A stretch of DNA of 22,151 nt. Source: a virus. This document shows positions 13,751 to 20,182 of this stretch, in pieces. The stretch spans positions 1 through 22,151 of IMG/VR virus record IMGVR_UViG_3300048928_000422; one strand, 5' to 3'. The translations under genes and the position numbers were made by a program. Numbering within the stretch: position 1 is the stretch's first letter; each line of letters opens with the position of its first letter. The notes beneath the pieces were generated by a model. It was given only the letters and a program-made list of their open reading frames with translations. It did not search any database and was not told the DNA's origin.

Positions 13751-14008
13751 GTCGACGGTGCGCTTTGCCGGCTGCAGGTCTTTCCACAGCAGGCGATCGC
13801 ATTCGCGGTCGGTGTAGGTCTTTCCGCGGATGATGTAGGTACCAGTGTGACCGTCGCAAACCGTCCACACTCCGGCCACGTCTTTGTAGGCTTCATACTT
13901 CCGACCTTCAACGCCGTCTTTACCGCCGATAAAAATGGTTGCTATAGCAAGCGCGCCAGCACCGGCAGCGCCGACCAGCTTTCTGCGAAGTGGAGTTGAA
14001 AAAGGCAT
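13751..14008 (-). pseudogene. SAR endolysin (phage lysozyme), 3' end deleted
   Basis: A T4-type glycoside hydrolase of the P21 SAR class. The N-terminal signal-anchor (LVGAAGAGALAIATIFIGG, residues 11-29) is followed by the catalytic triad pattern E34-x8-D43-x5-T49 (VEGRKYEAYKDVAGVWT). The sequence is normal to about QPAKRTVD (residue 85). It then runs out of frame into the tail-fibre gene at about 13750 and stops at 13673. The C-terminal lobe, roughly half the enzyme, is lost, so it should not hydrolyse peptidoglycan. The ATG at 14008 overlaps the holin stop (TAATG). Confidence 0.85.
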
Positions 14009-14247
14009 TACTCCTCCTTAAAAGCTGCCGGGTTAGACCAGCGCCGGTAAGACTCAATCTGTGCCAGCGTGGTTTTGCGTTTGTAATACCAGTTGATGCC
14101 AAAAGTCAGAAGCGCCACAACAATGCCGGCAATTACGCCAACGGCACTCCATTCATCAGGGCTTAGCCGGGTCAGTACGCCATTGGCTACCGTCCCGGCT
14201 GATGCGCCATAGGCAGCGCCAGAAGCTAATTTGCTCATGTTGGACAT
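14008..14247 (-). CDS. Phage holin
   Basis: 79 residues. The sequence (SKLASGAAYGASAGTV, then SPDEWSAVGVIAGIVVALL and NWYYKRKTTLAQIE) fits the class II lambdoid holin family (Phage_holin_2_1 type), small hydrophobic proteins that pore the inner membrane. Here one strong helix (about 36-54) and a weaker N-terminal one precede a basic tail. The ATG at 14247 lies eight bases after GGAGG; an upstream GTG at 14256 is too close to that site. It is coupled to the lysozyme by a TAATG overlap. The gene itself looks intact, though its partner is not. Confidence 0.9.
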   Translation of the reverse strand: MSNMSKLASGAAYGASAGTVANGVLTRLSPDEWSAVGVIAGIVVALLTFGINWYYKRKTTLAQIESYRRWSNPAAFKEE

Positions 14248-14256
14248 GTCTCTCAC

Positions 14257-14432
14257 CTCCGATTAAGTCGGGGTGCTGTGCGTGAGTAAAGGGGTCAGGC
14301 TCTCGGGCTGCATTTAACAACGAGGCCATCTGAAGTTGATTCCCGGAGCCTGATAATAAAAAACCCGCACAAGGCGGGAATATGAGGGTGTGGCAATGTC
14401 GGCTATTCTGCCGGAGATACCCTGGCTGGGTT
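14257..14432. terminator. Late-region spacer with minus-strand terminator at 14358-14378
   Basis: CCCGC and GCGGG pair on the minus strand, followed by six U (AAAAAA at 14358-14363 on the plus strand). It lies between the tRNA relic and the holin, so late transcription must be Q-modified to pass it, as expected in lambdoid phages. Nothing else is seen in this spacer. Confidence 0.65.
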
Positions 14433-14510
14433 TGGTGGGCTGTGAGGGATTAGAACCTGTCTACCCTTCCCTTATGAGGGGACCGCTCATACCAAATGAG
14501 CTTCCGGCCC
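14433..14510 (-). pseudogene. Degenerate tRNA-Met-like gene (CAT anticodon)
   Basis: The minus strand shows a tRNA outline: acceptor GGGCCGG, D-arm GCTCATTTGGTATGAGC, anticodon loop CTCATAA with CAT, T-loop TTCTAAT and a 3' CCCACCA. However, two of seven acceptor pairs fail, the T-stem pairs at only two of five positions (ACAGG with CCCTC), and position 8 is A. Lambdoid prophages often carry such tRNAs between Q and the lysis genes. This one has probably decayed beyond function, although a non-canonical tRNA cannot be excluded. Confidence 0.65.
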
Positions 14511-14558
14511 GAAACAATAAAGGCCACACAAGTTCGCAGCCTTTATGTAATAGTCGGG

Positions 14559-14678
14559 AGCACTCCATCCAACAAACCACCCCGGTTAGTCGGATTTTAA
14601 TGGAGTGCTTTTGAAAACCAACTGAACAGACACGAAGCGGCATTGCCAGTGGTACTGTTCAGCAGAGAGTTTTCAAAA
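14559..14678. repeat. Two adjacent long inverted repeats
   Basis: First hairpin: AGCACTCCAT (14559) with ATGGAGTGCT (14600), 31-base loop. Second hairpin: TTTTGAAAAC (14609) with GTTTTCAAAA (14669), enclosing CTGAACAG (14622) with CTGTTCAG (14655). All four pairings are perfect, giving an 18-bp interrupted stem in the second. The two share a base at 14609. No coding frame. They lie in the late leader between the small genes and the tRNA relic and may be a structured RNA or a protein-binding site. Confidence 0.7.
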
Positions 14679-14693
14679 TCATCCCGTTACCAC

Positions 14694-14846
14694 TTATGAT
14701 CTTTCGCCGGACTCATCCTCTTCGTCTTTCTCGATCATGGATTCAATCCATTTACGCTGCTCTTCTGTGAGTTCAAGGGACGTCATTGTTTCCCTGAGTT
14801 CCTTTACTTCCTTGTCTTGTTCAGACGTCTTTTTGTCAGAAGACAT
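14694..14846 (-). CDS. 50-aa acidic phage protein
   Basis: MSSDKKTSEQDKEVKELRET, then LTEEQRKWIESMIEK and an acidic tail DEEDESGERS. It is highly charged and predicted to be one or two helices, possibly a short coiled coil; no cysteine, no membrane segment. The ATG at 14846 lies seven bases after GGGGTG. Its first 11 bases overlap the end of a 31-aa gene, so translation is probably coupled. It lies between Q and holin, where lambdoid phages keep small lysis-associated or host-interaction genes. Not recognised by name. Confidence 0.65.
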   Translation of the reverse strand: MSSDKKTSEQDKEVKELRETMTSLELTEEQRKWIESMIEKDEEDESGERS

Positions 14847-14931
14847 ACATCACCCCAAGGATAACCAAGACCCAGAACAAGGCGCTGATTGCAAATACCA
14901 ATACCCAACCTGTGTAAGGTGAAATTTTCAA
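14836..14931 (-). CDS. 31-aa single-pass membrane peptide
   Basis: LKISPYTG followed by WVLVFAISALFWVLVILGVM and YVF. The hydrophobic segment is uninterrupted and long enough to span the membrane once. The start is a TTG at 14931 with AAGGA nine bases upstream; there is no ATG. The stop overlaps the start of the 50-aa gene. The pair resembles the tiny membrane-plus-soluble gene pairs of phage late regions. Antiholin-like, regulatory or toxic roles are all possible, and none is shown. Confidence 0.55.
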   Translation of the reverse strand: MKISPYTGWVLVFAISALFWVLVILGVMYVF

Positions 14932-15083
14932 CCTGTTGATTCCTTGCAAAATCGACAACAGGTATTAGGACAAATCTTAGGGGGTGCCGTTCAAAAGGAA
15001 GGAGCTTTCAGGGCAAAATAATCCGTTCTGTTTCTAAGGGGGATAGATAAACCGAAAAATTTGTATTAAGAAAACTCTTAGCA

Positions 15084-15111
15084 GATATATGTTCTACAAA
15101 ATTTGTTTCAA
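15084..15111 (-). promoter_or_regulatory. Candidate late promoter pR'
   Basis: Minus strand: -35 TTGAAA (15106-15111), 16-base spacer, -10 TATATC (15084-15089). It lies just after Q and its terminator, where pR' and the Q-binding region are expected, and would transcribe the small genes, tRNA relic and lysis genes. Confidence 0.4.
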
Positions 15112-15121
15112 CTCTGACGTA

Positions 15122-16102
15122 TTAATCATCAATATAATCAAGCACACAATTAATTAGCATGCTTATTTTTTTCTTCCTGAAATGCAAAAACCCCGCCGAA
15201 GCGAGGTTTAAAGTTTGTTTTCGTACAGGCGCTATATGCCACGATTTGAAGAATACTAGACAAGTTCGGACAAAATCAAGCTTTATGTAGTTAAAATGCC
15301 AAATTTTGTTCTCTTCATCGTGAAAGCTGGTTGCACACTGAAATTCTTTTTCAGCTTTGGCCTCTTCCTGCTGACAAGTCCCCACCAGCGACTCAAGCAA
15401 TGGTTTCCAGTTGCGAGTCCATGTCCTGACATGCAAATCTGGCAAGCGCCGGATAATAGTCTTGTGCGCAGCCGTTGATGGTAGTGAGGAGAATCCATTA
15501 CCGGAGCAGCGCTCACAGGTTTTGAATACCGGCGCGCCCCGCTCTTTCGTTGCCACGAGATCAAGGACTTCCCCTTTACCGCCACAGCGGCAGCGCGCAG
15601 GAATGATGCCCTTACCTCCACAGACTGTGCATGCATGTTTTACCAGTTCATGCTTAATCTTTGGGGCGACCAGCTCGACACCGTCAGCATCGAAAATGCC
15701 CGGATGTTTGATCACATCCTCATGCCTTGAGATAAATCCCGTACCGCTGCAGGTGGTGCAGGTGCTGCTGCTGGCTGCCGAACGGGCATATTCAGCAAAG
15801 GCAAACTGCGCCAGCACCTGCATGCACCAACCAAACTCGCCACCAGCTGCTTTACGCACATTCTTCGGGGCAACTTCCATCGCGTGCCGCACCAGCGCCT
15901 GCACTGCGATTTGCTCATCCGTTTTGCTGATCCCGGCCTTTCCAAAGAACGCAGCAAGACCGAAGCGCGCGCGGCTGCTGGTGGTGCCAATCGCGGCCAT
16001 TACATCTGTACCGGTCAGCCTGTCAGGAGAGGTGCCTTTAACACTGTCGCTGATATTCATACCCTGAGGGCTGAAGTGTTTTAATGAAGATTCAAGTTTC
16101 AT
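15122..16102 (-). CDS. Late antiterminator Q, zinc-finger type
   Basis: 326 residues, start ATG at 16102 overlapping the NinG stop (ATGA). Q proteins bind DNA at pR' and let RNA polymerase read through terminators into the late genes. A DnaJ-like cysteine array is clear: C115-x2-C118, C158-x2-C161, C171-x-C173 and C196-x2-C199, each followed by Gly-rich turns (CSGTG, CGGKG, CSGNG). Conserved DLHVRTWTRNWKPLLESLV follows. Beyond residue about 250 the sequence (NYIKLDFVRTCLVFFKSWHI and on) is not Q-like and reads through the terminator at 15186-15206. A mutation near position 15290 has therefore probably replaced the normal end. The finger and core are intact, so activity is possible but uncertain. 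Confidence 0.85.
   Translation of the reverse strand: MKLESSLKHFSPQGMNISDSVKGTSPDRLTGTDVMAAIGTTSSRARFGLAAFFGKAGISKTDEQIAVQALVRHAMEVAPKNVRKAAGGEFGWCMQVLAQFAFAEYARSAASSSTCTTCSGTGFISRHEDVIKHPGIFDADGVELVAPKIKHELVKHACTVCGGKGIIPARCRCGGKGEVLDLVATKERGAPVFKTCERCSGNGFSSLPSTAAHKTIIRRLPDLHVRTWTRNWKPLLESLVGTCQQEEAKAEKEFQCATSFHDEENKIWHFNYIKLDFVRTCLVFFKSWHIAPVRKQTLNLASAGFLHFRKKKISMLINCVLDYIDD
15186..15206 (-). terminator. Terminator of the Q transcript
   Basis: Minus strand CCTCGC TTCG GCGGGG (stable UUCG tetraloop, one G-U pair) followed by five U. It lies inside the present Q frame, evidence that the original stop codon was upstream. Confidence 0.75.
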
Positions 16103-16710
16103 GCGGCCTCCTGCTGTTTCAGTACTCGAAGATCTGCCCTGGCCTTGGCGCGGATGCCGTCCAGTTCTTCCCGGGTGTATCGGTAGGTTTCATTGTTGGA
16201 CTCGAGCGCCAGCACGCGCTCTTCGCCAATCAGTTCGACTAGAGCGGCGCGGTATGCCTCGATGTTGCCTGATTTGTGGACGTTACAGACGGAGCACTGG
16301 AGCCATATATTGTCCGGATTGAAGCGAAGTTGCGGTGCGGCGGCCGTGGTGCGGTAATGCCCGGCATGCCAGGCAAAAGCGGTTTTGGTACCGCAAGAGA
16401 TGCATCCGTGCCCGGCGGCCAGCAGCATTTCGCGCCGCCAGTCATTGAATGCACGCTGAGTCATCTGCACCCAGTGACGGATCGGCTTCAGCTCCTTACG
16501 ACGCGCAGCGCGCCGCTGACGGCCAGCCTTCTCTTCAGTGCGCTGCCGCTGTAGTTCCTTCTGTTTAGCGGCTTCACGGGCTTTTGCTGTCAGTTCTTTG
16601 CCGATGGCGCTGGCGCACTCGAAGCTGCAAACCACCTGCCCTTCGCGGACCGGGTTGAACCATTGGCGACAGCTCAGATTTGCGCATTTACGACGGTGTT
16701 TCATAGCCAT
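16099..16710 (-). CDS. ninG: NinG (Rap) recombination protein
   Basis: 203 residues from the ATG at 16710 (MAMKHRRKCANLSC), which follows the 66-aa gene's stop directly and has a GGGG site; a start at 16737 would overlap that gene. An N-terminal four-cysteine zinc site (C9, C14, C28, C32) is followed by a basic coiled region (KELQRQRTEEKAGRQRR). A C-terminal HNH-like part follows: CISCGTKTAF, HAGHYRT and LQCSVCNVHKSGN. Lambda Rap is a structure-specific DNA binding nuclease that targets D-loops and promotes recombination by the Red pathway. Position just upstream of Q is standard. It looks intact. Confidence 0.93.
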   Translation of the reverse strand: MAMKHRRKCANLSCRQWFNPVREGQVVCSFECASAIGKELTAKAREAAKQKELQRQRTEEKAGRQRRAARRKELKPIRHWVQMTQRAFNDWRREMLLAAGHGCISCGTKTAFAWHAGHYRTTAAAPQLRFNPDNIWLQCSVCNVHKSGNIEAYRAALVELIGEERVLALESNNETYRYTREELDGIRAKARADLRVLKQQEAA

Positions 16711-16712
16711 GC

Positions 16713-16913
16713 TCAACCCCAAGCCTTGCTTTGCCATACCCGGCTAGGGCGCGGCGGATGATTGCCCTCCGGCAACTGGGCGCTGACGGTCCAGGTGATG
16801 AGATCAGGGTTGAGGCTGCGCTCGACCTTAACGCCGCGACGGCGGTATTGCGCCAATAGTTCTTCTGCCTGCTCCGTGGTGCATTCCATGTGATAGAACC
16901 AGGTCTCTTTCAT
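16713..16913 (-). CDS. 66-aa conserved prophage protein
   Basis: Start ATG at 16913 (MKETWFYHMECTTEQAEELL), four bases after the DUF1367 stop, and ending just before NinG. A short helix (TEQAEELLAQYRRRGVKVER) is followed by a strand segment DLITWTVSAQLPE and a basic Pro-rich tail. I recall the same small gene between DUF1367 and NinG in many Salmonella prophages; no function is known. The alternative of a longer frame to 17117 is rejected because that part overlaps DUF1367 out of phase. Confidence 0.82.
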   Translation of the reverse strand: MKETWFYHMECTTEQAEELLAQYRRRGVKVERSLNPDLITWTVSAQLPEGNHPPRPSRVWQSKAWG

Positions 16914-16917
16914 TGCC

Positions 16918-17514
16918 TCAGCCCCCGAAGCTAAGCAGCTGCGCGGCAGCGTTCTCAGCCTCGCGGTGGTCTCTGAATACCCTGGACAGGATCCAGCGCC
17001 ACAGAACATCGAGCGCAGCTTTGTAGAGCTGCTGAAACTCGGTTTCGTCCATATTGGCGAAGGCGATGCTGCGGGGATGTTTCCGGAGGGTTCCGTCAGG
17101 CAGTTGGATGGCGTCATAGTGCCCGGACTCGAGAGTCACCCAGGCACGATAGGCGTCGAAGGATTTGCAGGCACTGATGCTGCCAGTGCGCTTATCGGCG
17201 ATACGATCGAGGTACTGCTCTCCAGCATCCAGCAGCGCGGTTTCGCTCCCGCCGAACGATGCCAGGTATCTGGCATAGCCGGTAACCAACCTGCGCTCAT
17301 TTGAGGAGATCGCCCCGCCGGTAGGTTCCCAGTATTCGAAGCCGAGATTCAGCAGAGCGAAGAAACGACGGTGAAAGGCCGGGTTGCGGACCTGTTTGAA
17401 ATCGGCCACCAGCACGGCGCCGAGCTTACATTTTGATTGCAGGAAATCGCTGGTCTCCGGCGTAGCGGGGATCAGGATATTGGAAGAATGCTTAATGAGT
17501 TGTAACTGCGCCAT
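16918..17514 (-). CDS. DUF1367 family protein
   Basis: 198 residues, start ATG at 17514 with GGAGA at good spacing. The family pattern is clear: LKHS-like LIKHSSNILIPATPETSDFL at the N-terminus, then VRNPAFHRRFFALLNLGFEYW and a C-terminal ALDVLWRWILSRV. DUF1367 proteins are encoded in the nin-like region of lambdoid prophages next to recombination genes (NinB/NinG); their role is unknown. Neighbours and spacing (33 bases from the 79-aa gene, 4 from the 66-aa gene) show one operon running to Q. Intact. Confidence 0.93.
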   Translation of the reverse strand: MAQLQLIKHSSNILIPATPETSDFLQSKCKLGAVLVADFKQVRNPAFHRRFFALLNLGFEYWEPTGGAISSNERRLVTGYARYLASFGGSETALLDAGEQYLDRIADKRTGSISACKSFDAYRAWVTLESGHYDAIQLPDGTLRKHPRSIAFANMDETEFQQLYKAALDVLWRWILSRVFRDHREAENAAAQLLSFGG

Positions 17515-17548
17515 GGGATTCTCCGTGGCGCATCAGGTCAACGGGTGT

Positions 17549-17788
17549 TCAGTCCGTTGATATCATAATATCAGAGGGTTGATTGACGCGGTAGCCGAGG
17601 CGGCGAAGAAAACGGGTTCCAGAGGAAAGATTAAAAATCCCTTCATCCTCCAGCAGCGGGCGGCACGACACCATGCCATTCCTGGTGTAGACGAGACATC
17701 GGCTTTCAAACGACATTGAACCAATAAGCTTGCCGTCTGAACGCCTGATAATGTCGTACCAGTCACCCTGCCCCTGCTTTTCTTTCAC
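17549..17788 (-). CDS. 79-aa phage protein, first gene after the SOS promoter
   Basis: The start is a GTG at 17788 with a strong GAGGAGG five bases upstream. Reads MKEKQGQGDWYDIIRRSDGK, then SMSFESRCLVYTRNG and FLRRLGYRVNQPSD. It is a mixed, basic, soluble protein with no motif I recognise. It is the first gene behind the LexA-controlled promoter, in the position where a DinI-like gene stands in many prophages, but it is not DinI. It may be an unrelated replacement. Coding is supported by the ribosome site, position and spacing. Confidence 0.75.
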   Translation of the reverse strand: MKEKQGQGDWYDIIRRSDGKLIGSMSFESRCLVYTRNGMVSCRPLLEDEGIFNLSSGTRFLRRLGYRVNQPSDIMISTD

Positions 17789-17928
17789 ATCAACCTCCTC
17801 ACTTTGCTATAACCAAATACCCTCTCCCGGCGGAGAGAACTCCACTCCACAGTGCCAAAATAACAAATGGCGCAAATTTCCTAATAGGTTCGCCGGAAGA
17901 AAAATTCATTTTTTTCTGTAGCACTTAA

Positions 17929-17962
17929 AACATACAACAAAACACTGTATATACAAACAGTA
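17929..17962 (-). promoter_or_regulatory. SOS-regulated promoter with LexA box
   Basis: CTGTATATACAAACAG at 17945-17960 is a full CTGT-N8-ACAG LexA box. On the minus strand a -35 TTGTAT (17951-17956) lies inside the box, with a 16-base spacer and a -10 TATGTT (17929-17934), so LexA binding would block RNA polymerase. The predicted transcript would reach the 79-aa gene after a leader of about 130 bases and continue through DUF1367, NinG and Q. It is the better preserved of two LexA-like sites in the island. Confidence 0.75.
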
Positions 17963-18746
17963 ATTATCCATTTGGCTTAAGTCTGCACGGGAACCGTATG
18001 TATAAGCAAGAGCATTCATCTTATTGATTTAAATATATTTTTACGCTACCTTCATGTAAAAACTGACGCTTATTTTTAACACTTCTTCAGGACTGAAAGG
18101 GCTGGGATTAATATCTGATTAGAAACCCCTCAATCCTGCCAAACCAGGAGCCGGCCTGCGCCTGAGGGTATATTGCGACGCTGACACTCCATGTCAGGTT
18201 GATAATTTGTTGCCGCGCAGCGGTTAATATCTGATCGATTTCATAGATCAATATCCTGTGATCGATAAGGTGTTTCACCGTTAGCGCTTCTGGCAACTGA
18301 CGGGCAACAAAAAGGCCTCCGCAGAGGCCTAGGCTGTCGATATGGGAATCCCCATATCGCTTGTATAGCAGTTTGAAGAATTAAGGTTGCCAGCGCTACC
18401 CACAGTTTCCAGTTTCATGCAGCGCTGGCACATCTCCATCAGACTTGCCGCGCGAGCGCCTCAGCAAACGTCAGCATGGCATCATAGCAACCAATAATAC
18501 ACCTTTGTGGTCAACTTTCAGGTCAATTGAAATTTTTCGTATTTGAAACACTACTAAGCTCACCTTTACGTCATTTACCTTAGCCCAACACCAATCATTT
18601 TAACGATATCCTGCCTTAGATTTCAGCGCACGAATAAACACAACATGTTGTTGTTAAATAATCTTTCAAACAAAACAGAGCACACTCAAAAATGGGATGC
18701 TTTAAAATCTGTTAAATGAAACTTTGTGGGCAATGGATTTTTTCAC
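17963..18746. other. Gene-poor stretch with two adjacent hairpins
   Basis: A minus-strand terminator (AGGCCTC CGCA GAGGCCT plus five U) lies at 18309-18330, followed at once by CGATATGGG AATC CCCATATCG (18338-18359), a perfect 9-bp hairpin. A minus-strand frame at 18108-18296 (62 codons, with INLTWSVSVAIYPQ) may be a gene remnant. Its only start is a TTG without ribosome site, so I do not call it. The rest is AT-rich and seemingly non-coding. Confidence 0.5.
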
Positions 18747-18792
18747 ATTCATGGACTCGGCACTTGTTTATTCATGGATTCCTGGATACACT
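18747..18792 (+). promoter_or_regulatory. Promoter with paired ATTCATGGA sites
   Basis: -35 TTGTTT (18764-18769), 17-base spacer, -10 TACACT (18787-18792), about 30 bases before the 179-aa gene. The 9-mer ATTCATGGA occurs at 18747-18755 and 18770-18778. The starts are 23 bases apart, about two helical turns, and the sites flank and enter the promoter. This is an operator-like layout for a dimeric repressor or for autoregulation. Confidence 0.45.
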
Positions 18793-18823
18793 CACCATGA
18801 GTCAACCTTAAGAGAGATATCTC

Positions 18824-19363
18824 ATGACAGAAAAAAATTTAAGCGTACAGGCGTTCAAAGAGTTCCTTGATTCGCTTCTCACGCTCGACCTTGTGAAGGA
18901 GGCTACAGCACGAAATCTTAAAAACTCAAGCGCTCGCCTTCTGACAGTCGTTTCTGAAGACGAAATGGACGATGTGCGTAAATTAAATGTTGATACCCTA
19001 GCACAACGTTATATTCGCAGAACCGACCCCATACCTTCTCCGGCAAGTATGATTTCATATAAAAGCCGAACAGATAGCGCCATTAAGAAGTTTATTGCTT
19101 ACCAGACTGAGGATGTAATTCCTTACCACGCCGTTGATAAAGAGTCTCACAGTCATTCAGAAGTAAAAGAGGGTAACGAGTTGATAACTGAGAACATTAA
19201 TGTCGAAGAGAAGGTGGTAACACTTCCAACCTACGACCTCCCTGTTGTTCTGCGTCCTGAGTTAGGTGTTACGGTAACGATTACAGGTATTCCAAATGAC
19301 ATCACAAAAGAAGAAGCCGAACGCATCGCTTCAATTTTGAAGGTTTACGTCCGGCCTCAGTAG
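18824..19363 (+). CDS. Unknown 179-aa protein, plus-strand island gene
   Basis: Start ATG at 18824 with AAGAGAGA upstream. Residues 1-95 are helical (SVQAFKEFLDSLLTLDLVKE, ATARNLKNSSARLL and TYDTLAQRYIRR-like segments). They resemble the SAM-like core-binding domain of tyrosine recombinases or an N-terminal DNA-binding bundle. An acidic linker follows, then a C-terminal part with strand-rich LPVVLRPELGVTVTITGIP and a final helix TKEEAERIASILKVYV. There is no catalytic recombinase domain. It is transcribed opposite to the phage operon, between two terminators, like a moron gene. It could be a small DNA-binding regulator, possibly of its own promoter. Not recognised. Confidence 0.8.
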   Translation: MTEKNLSVQAFKEFLDSLLTLDLVKEATARNLKNSSARLLTVVSEDEMDDVRKLNVDTLAQRYIRRTDPIPSPASMISYKSRTDSAIKKFIAYQTEDVIPYHAVDKESHSHSEVKEGNELITENINVEEKVVTLPTYDLPVVLRPELGVTVTITGIPNDITKEEAERIASILKVYVRPQ

Positions 19364-19376
19364 TGCAAAGAACTCA

Positions 19377-19492
19377 GCATCATGTCGGACTGGGGAGTTG
19401 GACGTGATGCTGTAAGCTGTAACCCCCTTCGGGAGCCCTTGCAATGGAACATAACACTACATTGTTACCATAGCGGTTACAGTTTTTTTTTT
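19377..19492 (+). ncRNA. Candidate structured RNA ending in ten U
   Basis: A first hairpin, GCATCATGTC with GACGTGATGC (19377-19410), is followed by an 8-bp closing helix CTGTAACC (19417) with GGTTACAG (19475). That helix encloses a CCUUCGGG mini-hairpin and CAATG/CATTG (19442/19460). Ten T follow immediately (19483-19492). This is a compact branched fold with a terminator-like end, lying between the 179-aa gene and the 47-aa gene. AGCCCTT (19434) can alternatively pair with AAGGGCT (19502), past the U run. No frame crosses it. It could be a small RNA or an attenuator; no known family recognised. Confidence 0.5.
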
Positions 19493-19532
19493 CAAGCGGC
19501 GAAGGGCTGCTGTGGTAAACGAGATAGCCATA

Positions 19533-19676
19533 ATGGCGACTACAATCTGCTGTAAATGCGGTAATTCTTGTGAAGTAATCTTCCGTCCTTACATTACTGA
19601 CAAGACTGGTAAGAAGATTTTTCCGAAAAACTCCCGTGTATTCCCTATCCCGGTATGCGGTTGTGATGAAATCTAG
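19533..19676 (+). CDS. 47-aa cysteine-rich zinc-ribbon-like protein
   Basis: MATTICCKCGNSCEVIFRPY, then KTGKKIFPKNSRVFPIPVCG and CDEI. Cysteines at 6, 7, 9 and 13 and a second pair at 42 and 44 suggest a single small zinc site. The fold is too small for an enzyme and may bind RNA, DNA or a protein. The start has only a weak purine stretch (GAGAT) upstream, inside GCCATAATGGC. The gene follows the structured RNA and precedes a bidirectional terminator, completing a compact plus-strand unit with the 179-aa gene. Similar small Cys-rich genes are common in prophage early regions; function unknown. Confidence 0.65.
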   Translation: MATTICCKCGNSCEVIFRPYITDKTGKKIFPKNSRVFPIPVCGCDEI

Positions 19677-19682
19677 GTAAAT

Positions 19683-19704
19683 AAACCCGGCCATGGTGCC
19701 GGGT
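19683..19704. terminator. Bidirectional terminator
   Basis: AACCCGGC CATGGT GCCGGGTT, perfect 8-bp stem, with A/T-rich sides, seven bases after the 47-aa stop. It separates the plus-strand module from the minus-strand coiled-coil gene. Confidence 0.75.
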
Positions 19705-19723
19705 TATTAGTCATTCTAACTTT

Positions 19724-20182
19724 TCATTCTTCCTTTGTACTAATACAAGCTACAGCGGTTGATTCGTCATGCGCACGTTTCGCAGCATTAAGAATCACTG
19801 CCAGTGACGTTTGCGCGCCATCCAGGCGGATCGTGTTATGAATCGCTGCCGTCGACTCACGCAATTTGATGTGACTATTCTCCAGTTCAACGATCCGCTT
19901 CTGTGCTGCGCCGAGCGCCTTTCCCAGCCCGGTGTTTGTGTTTTCCAACGATTCGATACGGTCGGCCTGCTGGATGATGTGGTCATCCTGTGCGTCCCAG
20001 GCCCTCGCCAGCGCATCACGCTGTTTAGCCGTTTCGCGCAGCGCAGCCGTAGTGCAATCTAGCCGCTCGGCCAGGCGAGACATCATTTTTGCGATTTCGA
20101 TGATCGGCGTGCCGCTGGTCATTGCCTTCGCAAACTCGTGGCCAATCGCGATCAGCTCTTTGTTGTTAAGTGATTCACTCAT
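19724..20182 (-). CDS. Coiled-coil prophage protein, Ead/Ea22-like region
   Basis: 152 residues, start ATG at 20182 overlapping the preceding gene's stop (ATGA). N-terminus NNKELIAIGHEFAKAMTSGT and IAKMMSRLAERLDCTTAALRE; then long heptad-like stretches (DHIIQQADRIESLENTN, RIVELENSHIKLRE). The pattern is common in the ea/nin regions of lambdoid prophages, where such proteins are called Ead- or Ea22-like. The role is unknown; a helper in replication or exclusion has been suggested for relatives. Apparently intact. Confidence 0.8.
   Translation of the reverse strand: MSESLNNKELIAIGHEFAKAMTSGTPIIEIAKMMSRLAERLDCTTAALRETAKQRDALARAWDAQDDHIIQQADRIESLENTNTGLGKALGAAQKRIVELENSHIKLRESTAAIHNTIRLDGAQTSLAVILNAAKRAHDESTAVACISTKEE

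Noticed and set aside
12693-13868. Single 391-aa protein
   Set aside because: Its first ~40 residues are the lysozyme gene in a wrong frame; only the tail-fibre part is real.
15411-16067. 218-aa plus-strand protein
   Set aside because: Exact antisense of antiterminator Q, whose cysteine motifs are clearly coding.
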